Shown here: positions 1 to 12,236 of the stretch, in pieces | Position numbering within the stretch: position 1 is the stretch's first letter | Layout: each line of letters starts with the position of its first letter | DNA from: an uncultured Isosphaeraceae bacterium | GTDB lineage: Bacteria > Planctomycetota > Planctomycetia > Isosphaerales > Isosphaeraceae | Assembly (NCBI GenBank): GCA_945957605.1 | Contig: CAMFLR010000008.1 | Location: forward strand, 248,001-312,000 | Direction of reading: 5' to 3' | Length of the DNA: 64,000 bases | The notes under the pieces: generated by a model | Told to the model about the DNA's origin: nothing | The model's database searches: none | Seen by the model: the letters and a program-made list of their open reading frames with translations, nothing else | Made by a program: the position numbers and the translations under genes

Positions 1-2786
1 GTGAATCGCTTCGCCAAGGCCTCGTCGTAAGGCACCAACTTGCGTTGCTGCTTCCGAGAGAAGGCGATACGCTCCGCCTCCTGGGTCTTGCGATTTTCGA
101 CATCAAGTTCGGCACGGGCATCGGGACGGGTCAATCGATCGACCACACCCACGCAGCGCGACGCGTCTTTGATGTGCACCGTGATGCCAGGATAATTCTG
201 GGCGATCTTCACCGCCGTGTGCTTCGAACTCGTCGTCGCTCCACCAATCAAAAGCGGTACGGTGAAGCCTTCACGCGACATTTCCTTGGCGACGTGCACC
301 ATCTCGTCGAGCGACGGCGTGATCAGCCCCGAAAGGCCGATCATGTCGACATTCTCTTCGCGTGCCTTTTCAAGAATCTTTTCACAAGGCACCATCACGC
401 CGATGTCGATGACGTCGTAATCGTTGCAGCCGAGCACGACGCCGACGATGTTCTTGCCGATGTCGTGCACGTCCCCCTTCACGGTCGCCATCAACACCTT
501 GCCGCGGCTCGACTTCTCACCGCCGCCCATCTTCGCCTTCTCGGCTTCCATGAACGGCATGAGATAAGCGACGGCCTTCTTCATCACGCGGGCGCTCTTC
601 ACCACCTGCGGCAAGAACATTTTGCCTGCACCGAAGAGATCGCCGACGACGTTCATGCCGTCCATGAGCGGGCCTTCGATGATGTGCAGCGGCCGTTCGT
701 AGTTGTGCCGGGCCTGTTCGACGTCGGTGTCGATGAAGTCGACAATTCCCTTGATGAGCGCGTGTTCCAGGCGTTTCTCCACCGGCTGATCGCGCCATGC
801 GAGGTCGGGACCGCTTGCTTTCTTGCCCTTCGACTTGACCTGTTCCGAGAATTCAGTGAGTCGGTCAGTCGCGTCGAGACGACGGTTGAGAATCACATCT
901 TCAACGCGTTCGAGGAGATCCTTGTCGATCTCTTCATACACTTCGAGCTGGCCGGGGTTGACGATCCCCATCGATAGCCCGGCCTTGATCGCGTGGTACA
1001 GGAAAACCGCGTTCATCGCCTCGCGGACAACTTCATTGCCACGGAAAGCGAACGAAACATTGCTCACGCCGCCTGAAGTTTTGGCGAGTGGGAACAGCTT
1101 CTTCAACTCGCGGACAGCTTCAATGAACTCAACGGCGTAATTGTTGTGCTCATCCATCCCCGTGCCGACGGTGAGGATATTGGTATCAAAGATGATATCG
1201 GCGGGATGGAAGCCGACGACCTCCGTCAGCAACTCATAAGAATGCTTGCAGATTGCGACTTTGTCATCCTTCGTGACGGCCTGCCCCTTGGGCATACCAG
1301 GGATCACGTTGTCGTCGACGAACGCCATCACCACGGCCGCAGCGCCATAACGCTTCACTAGCCGCGCCTGCTCGAGGAATTTCTCCTCGCCTTCCTTGAG
1401 GCTGATCGAATTGACAATCCCCTTCCCCTGGATGCATTTCAAGCCGGCTTCGATCACCTCGAAGTTCGAGCTATCGACCATGATCGGCACTTCGGCCAGG
1501 TCGGGCTCGGAAGCGAGCAGGTTGAGGAAGCGAGTCATCGCCTTGGGGCCGTCAATGAGCCCTTCATCCATGTTCACGTCGAGAATGTTCGCCCCGCCCT
1601 GCACTTGCTCGCGTGCGACGGCGATCGCTTCGTCGAACTTTTCTTCGCGGATAAGACGGGCAAACTTACGCGAACCGGTGATGTTCGTCCGCTCGCCAAC
1701 CATCACGAAATTCGTCTCGGGGCGAATCGTGAGAACTTCGGTCCCGCTGAGTGTGGTGTAAGGTGAGATTTGCGGCCGAACGCGCGGCTTGGCGTTGCGC
1801 ACGGCCTCGGCAATCGCCTTGATGTGTGGCGGAGTGGTACCGCAACAACCACCGACGATATTGAGCCAACCGTTTTGCGCCCACTCGGAAAGAGCCCGTC
1901 CCATTTGTTCGGGAGTTTCGTCGAAGCCGCCCATGACGTTGGGCAAACCGGCGTTCGGGTAGACCGAAATGCGAACGGGGGCAATTTCGGAAAGCCGTTC
2001 CAAATAGGGCCGCATCTGCTCAGGACCAAGCGCACAGTTCATGCCGACGCTGAGCATGTCGAACTGCGAGACCGAAGCCCAGAAGGCTTCGACCGATTGA
2101 GCCGTCAGCGTTTTGCCGCCGTTAAAGATGGTGGTGGAGACCATCACCGGCAATTTCATATCGTTGCGTGTGAAATAATCATCAATCGCGAACAAACACG
2201 CCTTCATGTTGAGCGTGTCGAACGCGGTTTCGGCGAGAATGATGTCGACGCCGCCCGTGACGAGTCCGTGCACCTGGTCGTAATAGGCCGCCACCATTTC
2301 GTCCCAGGTGGTGGCGCGGTAGCCGGGGTCGTTGACGTTTCCGGAGATATTGAGCGTTTTGTTGGTTGGGCCGATTGAACCGGCGACGAAGCGCGGGCGA
2401 TCTGGCGTGCGCTTGGTCATGGCGTCGGCAGCGCGCCTGGCGATTTGTGCCGCGGCCTGGTTTAGCTCGATCGACAGATGTTCGAGGTCGTAATCGGCCA
2501 TCGACAGCGCGTTCGAGTTGAACGAATCGGTCTCGATGATGTCCGCACCCGCTTCGAGATAGAGCGTGTGGATATCCTCGATCATCTTCGGCTGCGTTAG
2601 CGCCATCACCTCGGTGCAGTTTTTCAGCAGCTTCGTATGATTGGCAAACCGCTCGCCGCGATAATCCTCTTCCTCGGGTTTATGGGCATGGATCATCGTG
2701 CCCATGGCGCCATCGAGGATCAGGATGCGCTCGGAGAGAATTTCTTCGAGTTGTTCGCGGGTGGAAGTCATTGACGCGTTAGCCAT
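1..2786 (-). CDS. metH: Cobalamin-dependent methionine synthase MetH (C-terminus beyond the left edge)
   Basis: Transfers a methyl group from methyltetrahydrofolate via cobalamin to homocysteine, giving methionine in the cytosol. About 928 codons lie in the window, in family domain order. The homocysteine-binding barrel (roughly residues 1-325) ends in the zinc-binding GGCCGT motif near residue 312. A pterin-binding domain follows (roughly 355-620), then the cobalamin cap, then the cobalamin domain with DVHDIGKN at 772-779, His774 being the lower axial ligand. MetH proteins are about 1,200 residues, so the reactivation domain should lie off the left edge. The ATG at 2786 gives [12 protein letters not shown] and needs no upstream extension. 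The 134 bases upstream showed no recognisable cobalamin or SAH riboswitch. The large open frames on the opposite strand are shadows of this high-GC gene. Confidence 0.95.
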   Translation of the reverse strand, partial: MANASMTSTREQLEEILSERILILDGAMGTMIHAHKPEEEDYRGERFANHTKLLKNCTEVMALTQPKMIEDIHTLYLEAGADIIETDSFNSNALSMADYDLEHLSIELNQAAAQIARRAADAMTKRTPDRPRFVAGSIGPTNKTLNISGNVNDPGYRATTWDEMVAAYYDQVHGLVTGGVDIILAETAFDTLNMKACLFAIDDYFTRNDMKLPVMVSTTIFNGGKTLTAQSVEAFWASVSQFDMLSVGMNCALGPEQMRPYLERLSEIAPVRISVYPNAGLPNVMGGFDETPEQMGRALSEWAQNGWLNIVGGCCGTTPPHIKAIAEAVRNAKPRVRPQISPYTTLSGTEVLTIRPETNFVMVGERTNITGSRKFARLIREEKFDEAIAVAREQVQGGANILDVNMDEGLIDGPKAMTRFLNLLASEPDLAEVPIMVDSSNFEVIEAGLKCIQGKGIVNSISLKEGEEKFLEQARLVKRYGAAAVVMAFVDDNVIPGMPKGQAVTKDDKVAICKHSYELLTEVVGFHPADIIFDTNILTVGTGMDEHNNYAVEFIEAVRELKKLFPLAKTSGGVSNVSFAFRGNEVVREAMNAVFLYHAIKAGLSMGIVNPGQLEVYEEIDKDLLERVEDVILNRRLDATDRLTEFSEQVKSKGKKASGPDLAWRDQPVEKRLEHALIKGIVDFIDTDVEQARHNYERPLHIIEGPLMDGMNVVGDLFGAGKMFLPQVVKSARVMKKAVAYLMPFMEAEKAKMGGGEKSSRGKVLMATVKGDVHDIGKNIVGVVLGCNDYDVIDIGVMVPCEKILEKAREENVDMIGLSGLITPSLDEMVHVAKEMSREGFTVPLLIGGATTSSKHTAVKIAQNYPGITVHIKDASRCVGVVDRLTRPDARAELDVENRKTQEAERIAFSRKQQRKLVPYDEALAKRF

Positions 2787-2920
2787 GGGCCGATTCCAGA
2801 TTCAAGTTGCTGCGAATGCGAAAAGCGGGCGTGCGCTCCGCTGATCGGCGATGCGGGTATTATCGCGATTCGGCAAGATATGGTCTATCCCGCCTGTGAC
2901 GCGAGCCTTAAATCGCCGGC

Positions 2921-3364
2921 TCAAGACGTCACGTTCAGGGTGGTGACACTGATCACCATCAGCACGAAGGTGATGATCACGACCCAGAAGATCAACTGCG
3001 TCGCAGGCGCAGGGTGAAATCCGTGGAGAATCGTCCGGGAGCGATAGCGGTCAGAAATGTCGGTGCAAGAATGCCGGCGCCACCGGGGGTAGGTGCCCGC
3101 CTGACCGCAATCGAGGCAATGAAACTGGGTCAGAAACATCGCCATTGATACGCAGATGATGCAACCAATCGGCAGAGGTGGCCGTGGGAGTTCGGGCCAG
3201 AACCGGTACGTAAGTGTCACAGCACAAAGGACAAACACCGGCAGAAACGGGTTCACTACCAGCCGCTGGTAGAAGCGGATTTCCTCACTCGGCGGAATGA
3301 GCAGCGGTCGACCCGGTGCACTGAATTCAGGGTCGCGCTCGGCGGGATGAGATGAGCGGGCCAT
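2921..3364 (-). CDS. Hypothetical membrane protein with a CxxC pair
   Basis: A 147-residue protein I do not recognise. It has hydrophobic segments near residues 37-54, 64-82 and 122-145, so two or three membrane passes are likely. A CLDCG pair just after the second segment, with a further Cys and several His/Arg residues before the third, could form a small metal site on a hydrophilic loop. It lies between metH and rpsO, transcribed in the metH direction with 134 bases between. No clear Shine-Dalgarno sequence precedes the ATG, so the start is uncertain. That it is real is supported mainly by its length and membrane pattern. Confidence 0.55.
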   Translation of the reverse strand: MARSSHPAERDPEFSAPGRPLLIPPSEEIRFYQRLVVNPFLPVFVLCAVTLTYRFWPELPRPPLPIGCIICVSMAMFLTQFHCLDCGQAGTYPRWRRHSCTDISDRYRSRTILHGFHPAPATQLIFWVVIITFVLMVISVTTLNVTS

Positions 3365-3530
3365 TGCAGTAGGTTAAATTTCGTGTTGTCGCAGCCGGGC
3401 CGATCTGGCCCATCAGGGGCGACTTGTGCATTATCACGATTCGCCAGGCCGGCGTCCATGCGCCACTGTCGGCTCGATGCAAACAACGGTGTCTCATGAA
3501 GATTTGCACGAGAAAGGCTTCGGGTCGCCA

Positions 3531-3559
3531 TTGCATTTCATGTAATGATTGCCTAAACT
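3531..3559 (+). promoter_or_regulatory. Predicted sigma-70-type promoter of rpsO
   Basis: TTGCAT (3531-3536) and TAAACT (3554-3559) are separated by exactly 17 bases, 66 bases before the rpsO start. This is the best -35/-10 pair seen in the 261-base gap between the divergent genes. Prediction by eye only. Confidence 0.45.
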
Positions 3560-3625
3560 TGTCGTCTTCCAGTGTGGATTGAAAACACAAGGCCCTTGCA
3601 TGGGCCGGCGTCAGTGGGGCGAGAG

Positions 3626-3895
3626 ATGGCGATCACGAAGGAGAAGAAGTCGGAGATCATCGGTTCGTTCGGGCGTGTCGCGGATGACACCGGTTCGCCT
3701 GAAGTCCAGATCGCGCTGTTGACGGCTCGTATCAACGACCTGACCGATCACTTCAAGCAGCACAGCAAGGATCACGCCAGCCGCCGCGGGCTGCTGATGA
3801 TGGTCTCGAAGCGGTCGAGCCTGCTCAAGTACCTGCGGCTCACCAACCGTAAGAGCTACCTCGAAGTGATCAGCCGTCTCGGCATCCGCAAGTAA
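3626..3895 (+). CDS. rpsO: 30S ribosomal protein S15
   Basis: Primary 16S rRNA-binding protein of the small subunit. The 89-residue product starting [13 protein letters not shown] has the exact usual length and shows the family blocks [25 protein letters not shown] and the basic C-terminal tail ending in GIRK. The frame stays open upstream to 3572, but the ATG at 3626 follows a purine-rich GGGGCGAGAG stretch and matches the universal S15 start. It is followed by pnp, the conserved rpsO-pnp order of many bacteria. Confidence 0.97.
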   Translation: MAITKEKKSEIIGSFGRVADDTGSPEVQIALLTARINDLTDHFKQHSKDHASRRGLLMMVSKRSSLLKYLRLTNRKSYLEVISRLGIRK

Positions 3896-4213
3896 GTCAG
3901 GCCGAATCGGCCTCGCTTCCGACCGAATCCGGCTCAGATCAAACTCATGGGATCGCCTCGCGCGATTCCATGAGTCGCGATAGCTGTACAGGCTGACCGC
4001 GCTGATTTTGGGGCCCCGGTCTCGCGGGCAATTCGCCTCTTTCATGGATCGCATTTCAATACGTTGCCAGAGACCGAAGTAGCCAGAAAGCCGTTCGAGC
4101 ACGTTATCTTAAGTGAAGTGCTCCCTGTGCTCGAGTTTACGCTTCTTTGATCGCTCCTCCCGTGTCTCGGCGCATCATCGCTCCTCTTCCCGTCGGCCGA
4201 GGTAGATCTCTGA
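3896..4213 (+). other. rpsO-pnp intergenic region (318 bases, no gene seen)
   Basis: No convincing reading frame. It contains a short hairpin directly after the rpsO stop (AGGCCG/CGGCCT, 3899-3913) and a longer one at 3943-3975 described separately. Neither is followed by a T-run, so read-through into pnp is plausible. The pnp Shine-Dalgarno-like GAGGT lies near 4199-4203. Confidence 0.6.
3943..3975 (+). promoter_or_regulatory. 14-bp hairpin in the pnp leader, possible RNA-processing site
   Basis: ACTCATGGGATCGC (3943-3956) pairs with GCGATTCCATGAGT (3962-3975) over 14 positions with one G-U wobble and a 5-base CTCGC loop. No T-run follows, so it is not a typical intrinsic terminator. In Escherichia coli the rpsO-pnp spacer holds a stem-loop cut by RNase III that allows PNPase to control its own mRNA. 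A similar role here is inference from position. Confidence 0.5.
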
Positions 4214-6451
<2,238 letters not shown>

Positions 6452-6480
6452 GTTTAACGGTCTGGAAAACCAGGAGAATT

Positions 6481-6515
6481 GGCCCCGATCGCACGACGAT
6501 CGGGGCCTTCTTTTT
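6481..6515 (+). terminator. Intrinsic terminator after pnp
   Basis: GGCCCCGATCG (6481-6491) pairs perfectly with CGATCGGGGCC (6497-6507) around a CACGA loop, then TTCTTTTT. This is an 11-bp GC-rich stem with a T-run, placed 29 bases after the pnp stop. Confidence 0.93.
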
Positions 6516-6716
6516 CGCTACATCGTCAAATGCGCCGTCGCAAGCCGATGCGCGCTGTGTTAGACTTGGCGGCTGTCGTCCGCTTTGAATCACCACTCGA
6601 ACGTGCGATGGGCGACGAAAGGATTGTCCATTTCCCAGGAGGGGATGCTTCGCCAAACCGTAGGCGAGGCTGAGCCGCTCGCTGCGGCCGATTCCGCGTC
6701 CGGGGAGTGCTTCCCG

Positions 6717-7559
6717 ATGATCGAGACGACCGACCAGTCCGACTTGAATCCTCCCACCGAGCCCTCGCCCACGTCGAACGTCCCTGCGGTTTCCGTTGAC
6801 AGCTCCGAGGCGCACCGGATCCTTCGTGCACAATATGCCGAGATCGCCCAGCTTGCGGGCGGCCTGGCGCACGAGATTCGCAACCCGCTGTCGACGATGA
6901 GTTTGAATCTCGACCTCCTCGCCGAGGAATTCCCCAACCCGGAATCCGCGCGCGACAAACGGATCGTCAAGAAAATCGATCGCATTCGCCGCGAAACTCG
7001 CCGACTCTCAGACATTCTCGAAGATTTTCTCCGCTTCGCCCGCGTGCAGGAACTTCGAAAGCAGCCGACGCAGCTCAATGAATTAGTCGACGACCTCCGC
7101 GACTTCTGCGAGCCGCAACTCGCACTCAACGGCGTACTGATTCGCACCCAGTACGAAGACCTGCCGCTCGTTCGCATTGATGCGGATCTGTTCAAGCAAG
7201 CGCTTCTGAATCTCATTCTCAACGCCGACAAAGCGATGCCCGAAGGCGGCGAGCTGATGCTCCGCACGCGGACCGACGGCAAGTTCGTCGTGCTCGACAT
7301 CATCGACACCGGCACCGGCATGGATGAAGAGTTGCAGAACAAGGTGTTCAACGCCTTTTTCTCGACACGGTCGGGCGGCAGCGGACTTGGCCTACCCACG
7401 ACGCGCAAGATCGTCGAAGCGCACGGTGGCACGATTTCGCTTCAAAGCGAACTGGGACGCGGCACGCAGTTCTCGCTCCGTTTGCCGATCGACTTTGACG
7501 CGATGCCGACTCGCACGATCGACGTGACCGCCGACGGGTCCGCGATCGAAGGGGCCTGA
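6717..7559 (+). CDS. Cytosolic sensor histidine kinase (NtrB-like)
   Basis: Autophosphorylating kinase of a two-component pair. From the ATG at 6717 it has 280 residues. A short polar N-terminus leads to the HisKA H-box GGLAHEIRNPLS (His52), and the ATPase domain shows an N-box (LILNADKAMPEGG), G1 (DTGTGM), an F-box and G2 (GGSGLGL). No membrane segment or recognisable sensor domain is present, so the input must be cytosolic or delivered by a partner. The start follows GGGGAG with 9 bases spacing. The frame is also open to ATGs at 6645 and 6585, but these give a less natural N-terminus. Six bases separate it from the regulator downstream. Confidence 0.88.
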   Translation: MIETTDQSDLNPPTEPSPTSNVPAVSVDSSEAHRILRAQYAEIAQLAGGLAHEIRNPLSTMSLNLDLLAEEFPNPESARDKRIVKKIDRIRRETRRLSDILEDFLRFARVQELRKQPTQLNELVDDLRDFCEPQLALNGVLIRTQYEDLPLVRIDADLFKQALLNLILNADKAMPEGGELMLRTRTDGKFVVLDIIDTGTGMDEELQNKVFNAFFSTRSGGSGLGLPTTRKIVEAHGGTISLQSELGRGTQFSLRLPIDFDAMPTRTIDVTADGSAIEGA

Positions 7560-7565
7560 CGCTCG

Positions 7566-8942
7566 ATGGATTCCCAGCAGATCCGCGTTCTGGTTGTCGA
7601 CGACGACGAACCCCACGCCGAGGCCGTGGCGGAAAGCCTGGAACGCGTCGGATACGAATGCGTCGTCGCCAAAAGCGGTCGCGAGGGAATTCGACTCATC
7701 GAGGAACAAAACTTCGACATCGTCCTTACCGACCTGATCATGGACGGTGTCGGCGGTCTCGAAGTCCTCGCGAAAGCCAAGAGCGAGTTGCCCGACGCTG
7801 AGGTGGTGATCCTCACCGGCCACAGCACGATCAAAACCGCCGTCACGGCGATGCAGGCCGGCGCGACGCAATATCTCACCAAGCCGCTCGACATCAACGA
7901 GCTTCGCACTGTTGCCGACAAGGTCTCACAGTCACAGCGGCTGGCGCGCACCAACATCGCGCTCCAAAAGCAGCTCAACGAAAAGTTTGGCTTCGAAGGC
8001 GTCGTCGGCAATTCGTCGCAGATGCACTCCGTCGTGCAACGTCTGCGGCAAATCGCTCCGACGACCGCAACCGTGCTGATCACCGGCGAGTCGGGAACCG
8101 GTAAAGAACTTGTCGCGAAGGCGATTCACAATAATAGCCCGCGGCAATACAAGCCATTCGTGCCACTCAATTGCGCAGCATTAAGTGAAAATATCCTCGA
8201 ATCCGAATTGTTTGGGCACGTTCGAGGCGCGTTCACAGGAGCCGATCGCGATCGCAAGGGCTGGTTCGAAACCGCAAACGGCGGCACGTTGTTTCTCGAT
8301 GAAGTTGGCGATATTCCTCCCGCCACGCAGGTGAAATTGCTTCGCGTACTCGAGTCGGGCGAGATCGTTCGCGTCGGTACCAACGAAGCGGTCAAGGTGA
8401 ACGTCCGCCTGATTTCCGCCACGAATCGCGACCTGACCGAGGCGATCAACGCCGGCACATTCCGACAGGATCTCTACCATCGGCTTAAGGTGGTGAACGT
8501 CAAACTTCCTCCCTTACGGTCGCGCAGAGAAGACATCCCGCTACTCATCGACTCCTTTTTGAAGGAGTTCAGTCACTCGCACGGCAAGAAAATCAACTCG
8601 ATTTCACCTGCCGCGCGCAAGGCGATGATGGCATACGCGTGGCCTGGCAACGTGCGCGAGCTAAAAAACGCGGTTGAAAGCATGGTGGTGATCGACAGCG
8701 ACGGCGTAATCGACCTCGACGATTTGACCGAAGAGATTCACGCCGGCGTCCCCGTCGCGCTCGAAACCTCGGGCACGGCGTCTCAGCTTGTCGGCCGCTC
8801 ACTCGAAGATATCGAAAAGTATTACATCGCCGAAACGCTCAAGCTGACGAGCGGCAATCGCGAAGAGGCGTCGAAGATGCTTGGAATTGGCGAGCGCACG
8901 CTTTATCGCAAGATCAAAGAATATGGCATTAGTGACAATTGA
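7566..8942 (+). CDS. NtrC-type sigma-54-dependent response regulator
   Basis: Partner of the kinase 6 bases upstream. Of 458 residues, the receiver domain (about 1-125) has the acidic DDDE cluster, phospho-acceptor Asp56 in VLTDLIMDG and the TKPLD lysine. The AAA+ domain (about 140-380) has Walker A GESGTGKE from Gly174, the sigma-54 contact loop GAFTGA at 221-226 and a Walker [10 protein letters not shown] Fis-type helix-turn-helix ends the protein ([21 protein letters not shown]). It should activate sigma-54 promoters; I saw no convincing -24/-12 element within the window, so its targets are unknown. Confidence 0.93.
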   Translation: MDSQQIRVLVVDDDEPHAEAVAESLERVGYECVVAKSGREGIRLIEEQNFDIVLTDLIMDGVGGLEVLAKAKSELPDAEVVILTGHSTIKTAVTAMQAGATQYLTKPLDINELRTVADKVSQSQRLARTNIALQKQLNEKFGFEGVVGNSSQMHSVVQRLRQIAPTTATVLITGESGTGKELVAKAIHNNSPRQYKPFVPLNCAALSENILESELFGHVRGAFTGADRDRKGWFETANGGTLFLDEVGDIPPATQVKLLRVLESGEIVRVGTNEAVKVNVRLISATNRDLTEAINAGTFRQDLYHRLKVVNVKLPPLRSRREDIPLLIDSFLKEFSHSHGKKINSISPAARKAMMAYAWPGNVRELKNAVESMVVIDSDGVIDLDDLTEEIHAGVPVALETSGTASQLVGRSLEDIEKYYIAETLKLTSGNREEASKMLGIGERTLYRKIKEYGISDN

Positions 8943-9093
8943 TGGTGCGAGCGATTGTTTTGGTGATTCGCGGTCATTCCAGAGTTGAGGGCTGAAAGAA
9001 ACGCACGGTCCAGTGACCGAACTTGCTCGATTTTCTGAACGTAAGAACAGATAATGTCGTGAGGTTCACGCACAACGTCTTGCCGAGGAATTC

Positions 9094-11058
9094 ATGGGGA
9101 TCATCAAGCAACTTTCGGCATCGGTGATCAACCAGATCGCCGCGGGCGAGGTCGTCGAACGACCCGCCAGCGTTGTAAAAGAACTGCTTGAAAACGCCAT
9201 CGACGCCGGTGCGACGCGAATTGACCTGACCGTTGAGCGTGGTGGCAAGGACCTTGTACGCGTTGCCGACAATGGCAAAGGGATGTCGCGCGACGACCTG
9301 CCGCTCGCCTTTTCGCCGCATGCGACGAGCAAGCTCGAAGCGGCCGAAGATCTTTTTCGAATTCGCACTTTGGGATTTCGCGGTGAGGCGCTTGCGGCGA
9401 TCGCCGAAGTTTCGAAACTCAAGTGCCAGACTCGCCAGCACGACGCCGAATCCGGACTCGAAATCAATATCGACGCAGGCGAGCAGTCGCCAATTCGTCA
9501 GTGCGGTTGTCCGACTGGCACTGTGATCGAAGTGCGGAATCTTTTCTTCAATACGCCAGTGCGCCGGACGTTTCTCAAATCGGATTCGACCGAGGCCGGG
9601 CACGTCGCCGAGATGTTTGGCCGCATCGCGCTCGCGAATCCGACGGTGCACTTTACTTACCGATCCTCGGGCAAACTGGTTCATGACTTGCCACCCGTCA
9701 CGGGCATCAAGGAACGTGTCGCAATCTTTTTCGGACGAGAACTGGCCGAGAGCCTCCTCTGGGTCGAGAGCCGCGTCGATAACACGAGTCTTTGGGGATA
9801 TGTAGGGCACCCTTCGCAGAGTCGGTCGAACAACAAGAGTCAGTTTCTCTTCGTCGCCGGCCGCTACGTGCGCGACCGCTCGCTTAGCCACGCACTGACC
9901 GAGGCGTACCGGGGACTGCTGATGGTGGGCCGGCAACCCGTCGCGTTCATCAACCTCGAAATTCCGGCCGACGAGGTTGATGTGAATGTGCACCCGACGA
10001 AGATCGAGGTGCGATTTCGCGACAGTAACCGCGTGTATTCGCAATTGCTCTCGACCTTGCGGCACACGTTTCTGTCGAGCGACTTGCACTCAAAGCTCCA
10101 GGCGCCGGCCGATGCGAACGAGTCGGTACCAGCTGCCCCGGCCGCAGACCCTTCCCAAATCGAACCCGCTCCACTCGTGCTCAATGGTGGCGAGCCTGAC
10201 CAGCAAATGGTCGCGTCTTGGTTTCCGCCGAGTAAACCCACACCGTTTCAAACTTTCCCAAACCCAGGCTATGCGGGTGGAGCGGTCGACCGCTCGACTC
10301 CTTCGTGGGCCGCGAATTTGCCCACGCCGCCGAGTGCTCCACGTCAGGCTGCGTTTGATGAATTTGATGGAGCGACCACGCCGGAGATTGCTACCACCCC
10401 GGTCGTCGCGGTGACCTCGCCGCAGCCGATCGCGGAGTCGACTCCGGCTCCCTTCTCGAATGCCATTCCCCTGCCCGGCAGCGATATTCCGCTGAAGGCG
10501 ATTCAGGTGCACGACACTTATCTCGTCGCCGAAACGCCTGACGGCATGGTGGTGATCGATCAGCATGCACTTCACGAGCGGATTCTCTACGAGGAACTGC
10601 GTTCACGCGTCTTGAATGGCGGCGTCGAAGCGCAACGGTTGCTCGTGCCGGAGCCAGTGGATTTAACTGGCGCGGAAGTCGCTGCGGTTCTCGAACGTAA
10701 GGATGTGCTGGCGAAGTTGGGGATCGAAGTTGAAGATTTCGGCGGCGGAACGGTGCTGGTTTCGAGCACCCCCGCGATGCTCAAGGGGCTCACTCCCGAC
10801 CGCCTCCTTCGAGATCTCGCCGATCATTTCCGGTCGAGTCCGCTGCTTCCCACGGCCGACGCGATTCTCGAAGACGTGCTCAACATGGTCGCGTGCAAGG
10901 CGGCGGTGAAGGCGAATCAGCATCTCGCTCCCGAGGAAATCTCGGCCTTGCTCGACCGTCGGCATCTTGTGAGCGAGTCTCATCACTGTCCACACGGCCG
11001 GCCCACTGCGCTCGTGTTCAGCAAGTCGGAGTTGGAAAAGCAGTTCGGCCGAATCTAG
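9094..11058 (+). CDS. mutL: DNA mismatch repair protein MutL, endonuclease type
   Basis: Links mismatch recognition by MutS to strand incision. The 654 residues start with the GHKL ATPase: ELLENAIDAGA, VADNGKGM and the ATP-lid TLGFRGEALAAIAEV. The DVNVHPTK motif closes the N-terminal region. A Pro/Ala-rich linker (about 345-460) joins it to the dimerisation domain, which carries the nicking motif DQHALHERILYE starting near residue 488, with ACKAAVKAN and CPHGRP elements. The motif marks it as a nicking MutL, fitting bacteria without MutH. The ATG follows GAGGA by 4 bases. The 151-base gap before it holds nothing recognisable. Confidence 0.95.
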   Translation: MGIIKQLSASVINQIAAGEVVERPASVVKELLENAIDAGATRIDLTVERGGKDLVRVADNGKGMSRDDLPLAFSPHATSKLEAAEDLFRIRTLGFRGEALAAIAEVSKLKCQTRQHDAESGLEINIDAGEQSPIRQCGCPTGTVIEVRNLFFNTPVRRTFLKSDSTEAGHVAEMFGRIALANPTVHFTYRSSGKLVHDLPPVTGIKERVAIFFGRELAESLLWVESRVDNTSLWGYVGHPSQSRSNNKSQFLFVAGRYVRDRSLSHALTEAYRGLLMVGRQPVAFINLEIPADEVDVNVHPTKIEVRFRDSNRVYSQLLSTLRHTFLSSDLHSKLQAPADANESVPAAPAADPSQIEPAPLVLNGGEPDQQMVASWFPPSKPTPFQTFPNPGYAGGAVDRSTPSWAANLPTPPSAPRQAAFDEFDGATTPEIATTPVVAVTSPQPIAESTPAPFSNAIPLPGSDIPLKAIQVHDTYLVAETPDGMVVIDQHALHERILYEELRSRVLNGGVEAQRLLVPEPVDLTGAEVAAVLERKDVLAKLGIEVEDFGGGTVLVSSTPAMLKGLTPDRLLRDLADHFRSSPLLPTADAILEDVLNMVACKAAVKANQHLAPEEISALLDRRHLVSESHHCPHGRPTALVFSKSELEKQFGRI

Positions 11059-11093
11059 TTGAACTCCAAGCGACCACCAAACGCGAGGTTGCC

Positions 11094-11462
11094 ATGTCGA
11101 TTCAGTTCCAGCAGACGATTCCGATCTTTCGGATGTTCGACGTCGCCAAGGCGAAAGAGTTTTACATCGACTATCTGGGTTTCACGATCGACTGGGAACA
11201 CCGCTTCGAGCCGAATTTACCGCTTTATATGCAGATTTCACGCGGCGGATTATCCCTTCATTTGTCCGAACATCACGGCGATTCGACTCCTGGTTCGATT
11301 TGTTACGTGCGGATGACCGGTGTCGAAGAGTTTCATCGCGAGATCAGCGCGAAGGGATACAACTACCTCCGCCCAGGACTTCAGACGCAGGAATGGGGTA
11401 CTCGTGATTTGAACGTGACCGATCCGTTCGGCAATCGAATCCGCTTCAGCGAACAACTCTGA
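11094..11462 (+). CDS. VOC (glyoxalase/bleomycin-resistance) superfamily protein
   Basis: A 122-residue protein with paired beta-alpha-beta-beta-beta modules. The N-terminal half shows DVAKAKEFYIDYLGFTIDWEH and the C-terminal half ends in VTDPFGNRIRFSE, the usual closing strand of this superfamily. It resembles the single-domain bleomycin-resistance-like subgroup; its substrate is not predictable. The start ATG (MSIQFQQTIP) follows GAGGTTGCC and lies 35 bases after mutL, probably in the same transcript. The open frame upstream overlaps mutL and is not used. It faces the DUF72 gene with 6 bases between stops. Confidence 0.85.
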   Translation: MSIQFQQTIPIFRMFDVAKAKEFYIDYLGFTIDWEHRFEPNLPLYMQISRGGLSLHLSEHHGDSTPGSICYVRMTGVEEFHREISAKGYNYLRPGLQTQEWGTRDLNVTDPFGNRIRFSEQL

Positions 11463-11468
11463 TCGCGA

Positions 11469-12173
11469 TCATGTCTCAGCCGCGAGTTCGAGAAGTCGTT
11501 TCGCCAGGCGCGGACCGTTCGCTTCGTCTTCGTGCTTGAAGAAGACAAAGGTATCTTTCCAGCCCTGGTCACGAATGCGTTTGAGCCAATCGCGCAACTC
11601 GGCATCGCAGTAGTCGAGCCGCCGAAGCCGCAGATAACCCCAATCGGCGGTCGCGACAAAGGGTACTTCGAGTTCGTCGTCGATATCGGCGACGCACATC
11701 GCTGCGCCATGCTGCCGAAGTAGGTCGAAGATTTCGTTATCGAACCAGGTCGCATTCCGGAATTCAAACGCGGCGCGAATGTCTTTGGGAATCGACGCGA
11801 GGAACGTCTTCAGCCGCTCCGCATCTTTTTTGAACGTCGGTGGTAGTTGAAAGAGCAACGCGCCCTCGCGCTCCTTCAATTCTTTTGCTGCGGAAACAAA
11901 TCGCGTCATCAACTCGTCGGTATTGAGCAGCTTTTTATTGTGCGTGATCAGCTTTGGCGCTTTGAGCACGAATTTGAATCGAGCGGGAACGGAATTCGCC
12001 CAGTTTTGCACGACCGAGACTTCGGGCATGCGCATGAACGTGTTGTTGATTTCAACCGTACCCAATTGCTCGCCGTAATAGCGCAGCATTTGCTTATCGG
12101 CAAGGTCTTTGGGATAGAATTTTCCCTTCCACGGCTTGTAGGAATAGCCGCTGGTGCCGACATACAAATTCAT
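11469..12173 (-). CDS. DUF72 (YecE-like) family protein
   Basis: A 234-residue protein of the DUF72 TIM-barrel-like family, whose function is not established. Seen directly: the N-terminal block YVGTSGYSYKPWKGKFYP, VEINNTFMRMP, FKFVLKAPKLITHNKKL, the GALLFQLPP strand, FEFRNATWF and VFFKHEDEANGP, all in family order and at about the usual 230-250 residues. It is cytosolic with no signal. It converges on the VOC gene and stands alone on its strand; the DUF1501 gene behind it begins its own operon. Confidence 0.9.
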   Translation of the reverse strand: MNLYVGTSGYSYKPWKGKFYPKDLADKQMLRYYGEQLGTVEINNTFMRMPEVSVVQNWANSVPARFKFVLKAPKLITHNKKLLNTDELMTRFVSAAKELKEREGALLFQLPPTFKKDAERLKTFLASIPKDIRAAFEFRNATWFDNEIFDLLRQHGAAMCVADIDDELEVPFVATADWGYLRLRRLDYCDAELRDWLKRIRDQGWKDTFVFFKHEDEANGPRLAKRLLELAAET

Positions 12174-12236
12174 GGGCGAGTTGCCTTCGGAACAACGTTT
12201 CGTTTAGCGCGGAATCATTTGAACAATAACACAGCC

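Noticed and set aside
45..2378. Long plus-strand open frames opposite metH
   Set aside because: They are antisense shadows of a high-GC gene whose minus-strand translation matches MetH domain by domain.
2787..2920. Possible cobalamin or SAH riboswitch before metH
   Set aside because: I looked for the B12-box and for SAH-type stems in the 134 bases and found none.
8974..10089. 371-codon minus-strand frame opposite mutL
   Set aside because: Translation is low-complexity and shows no motif; the plus strand carries the full MutL ATPase domain.
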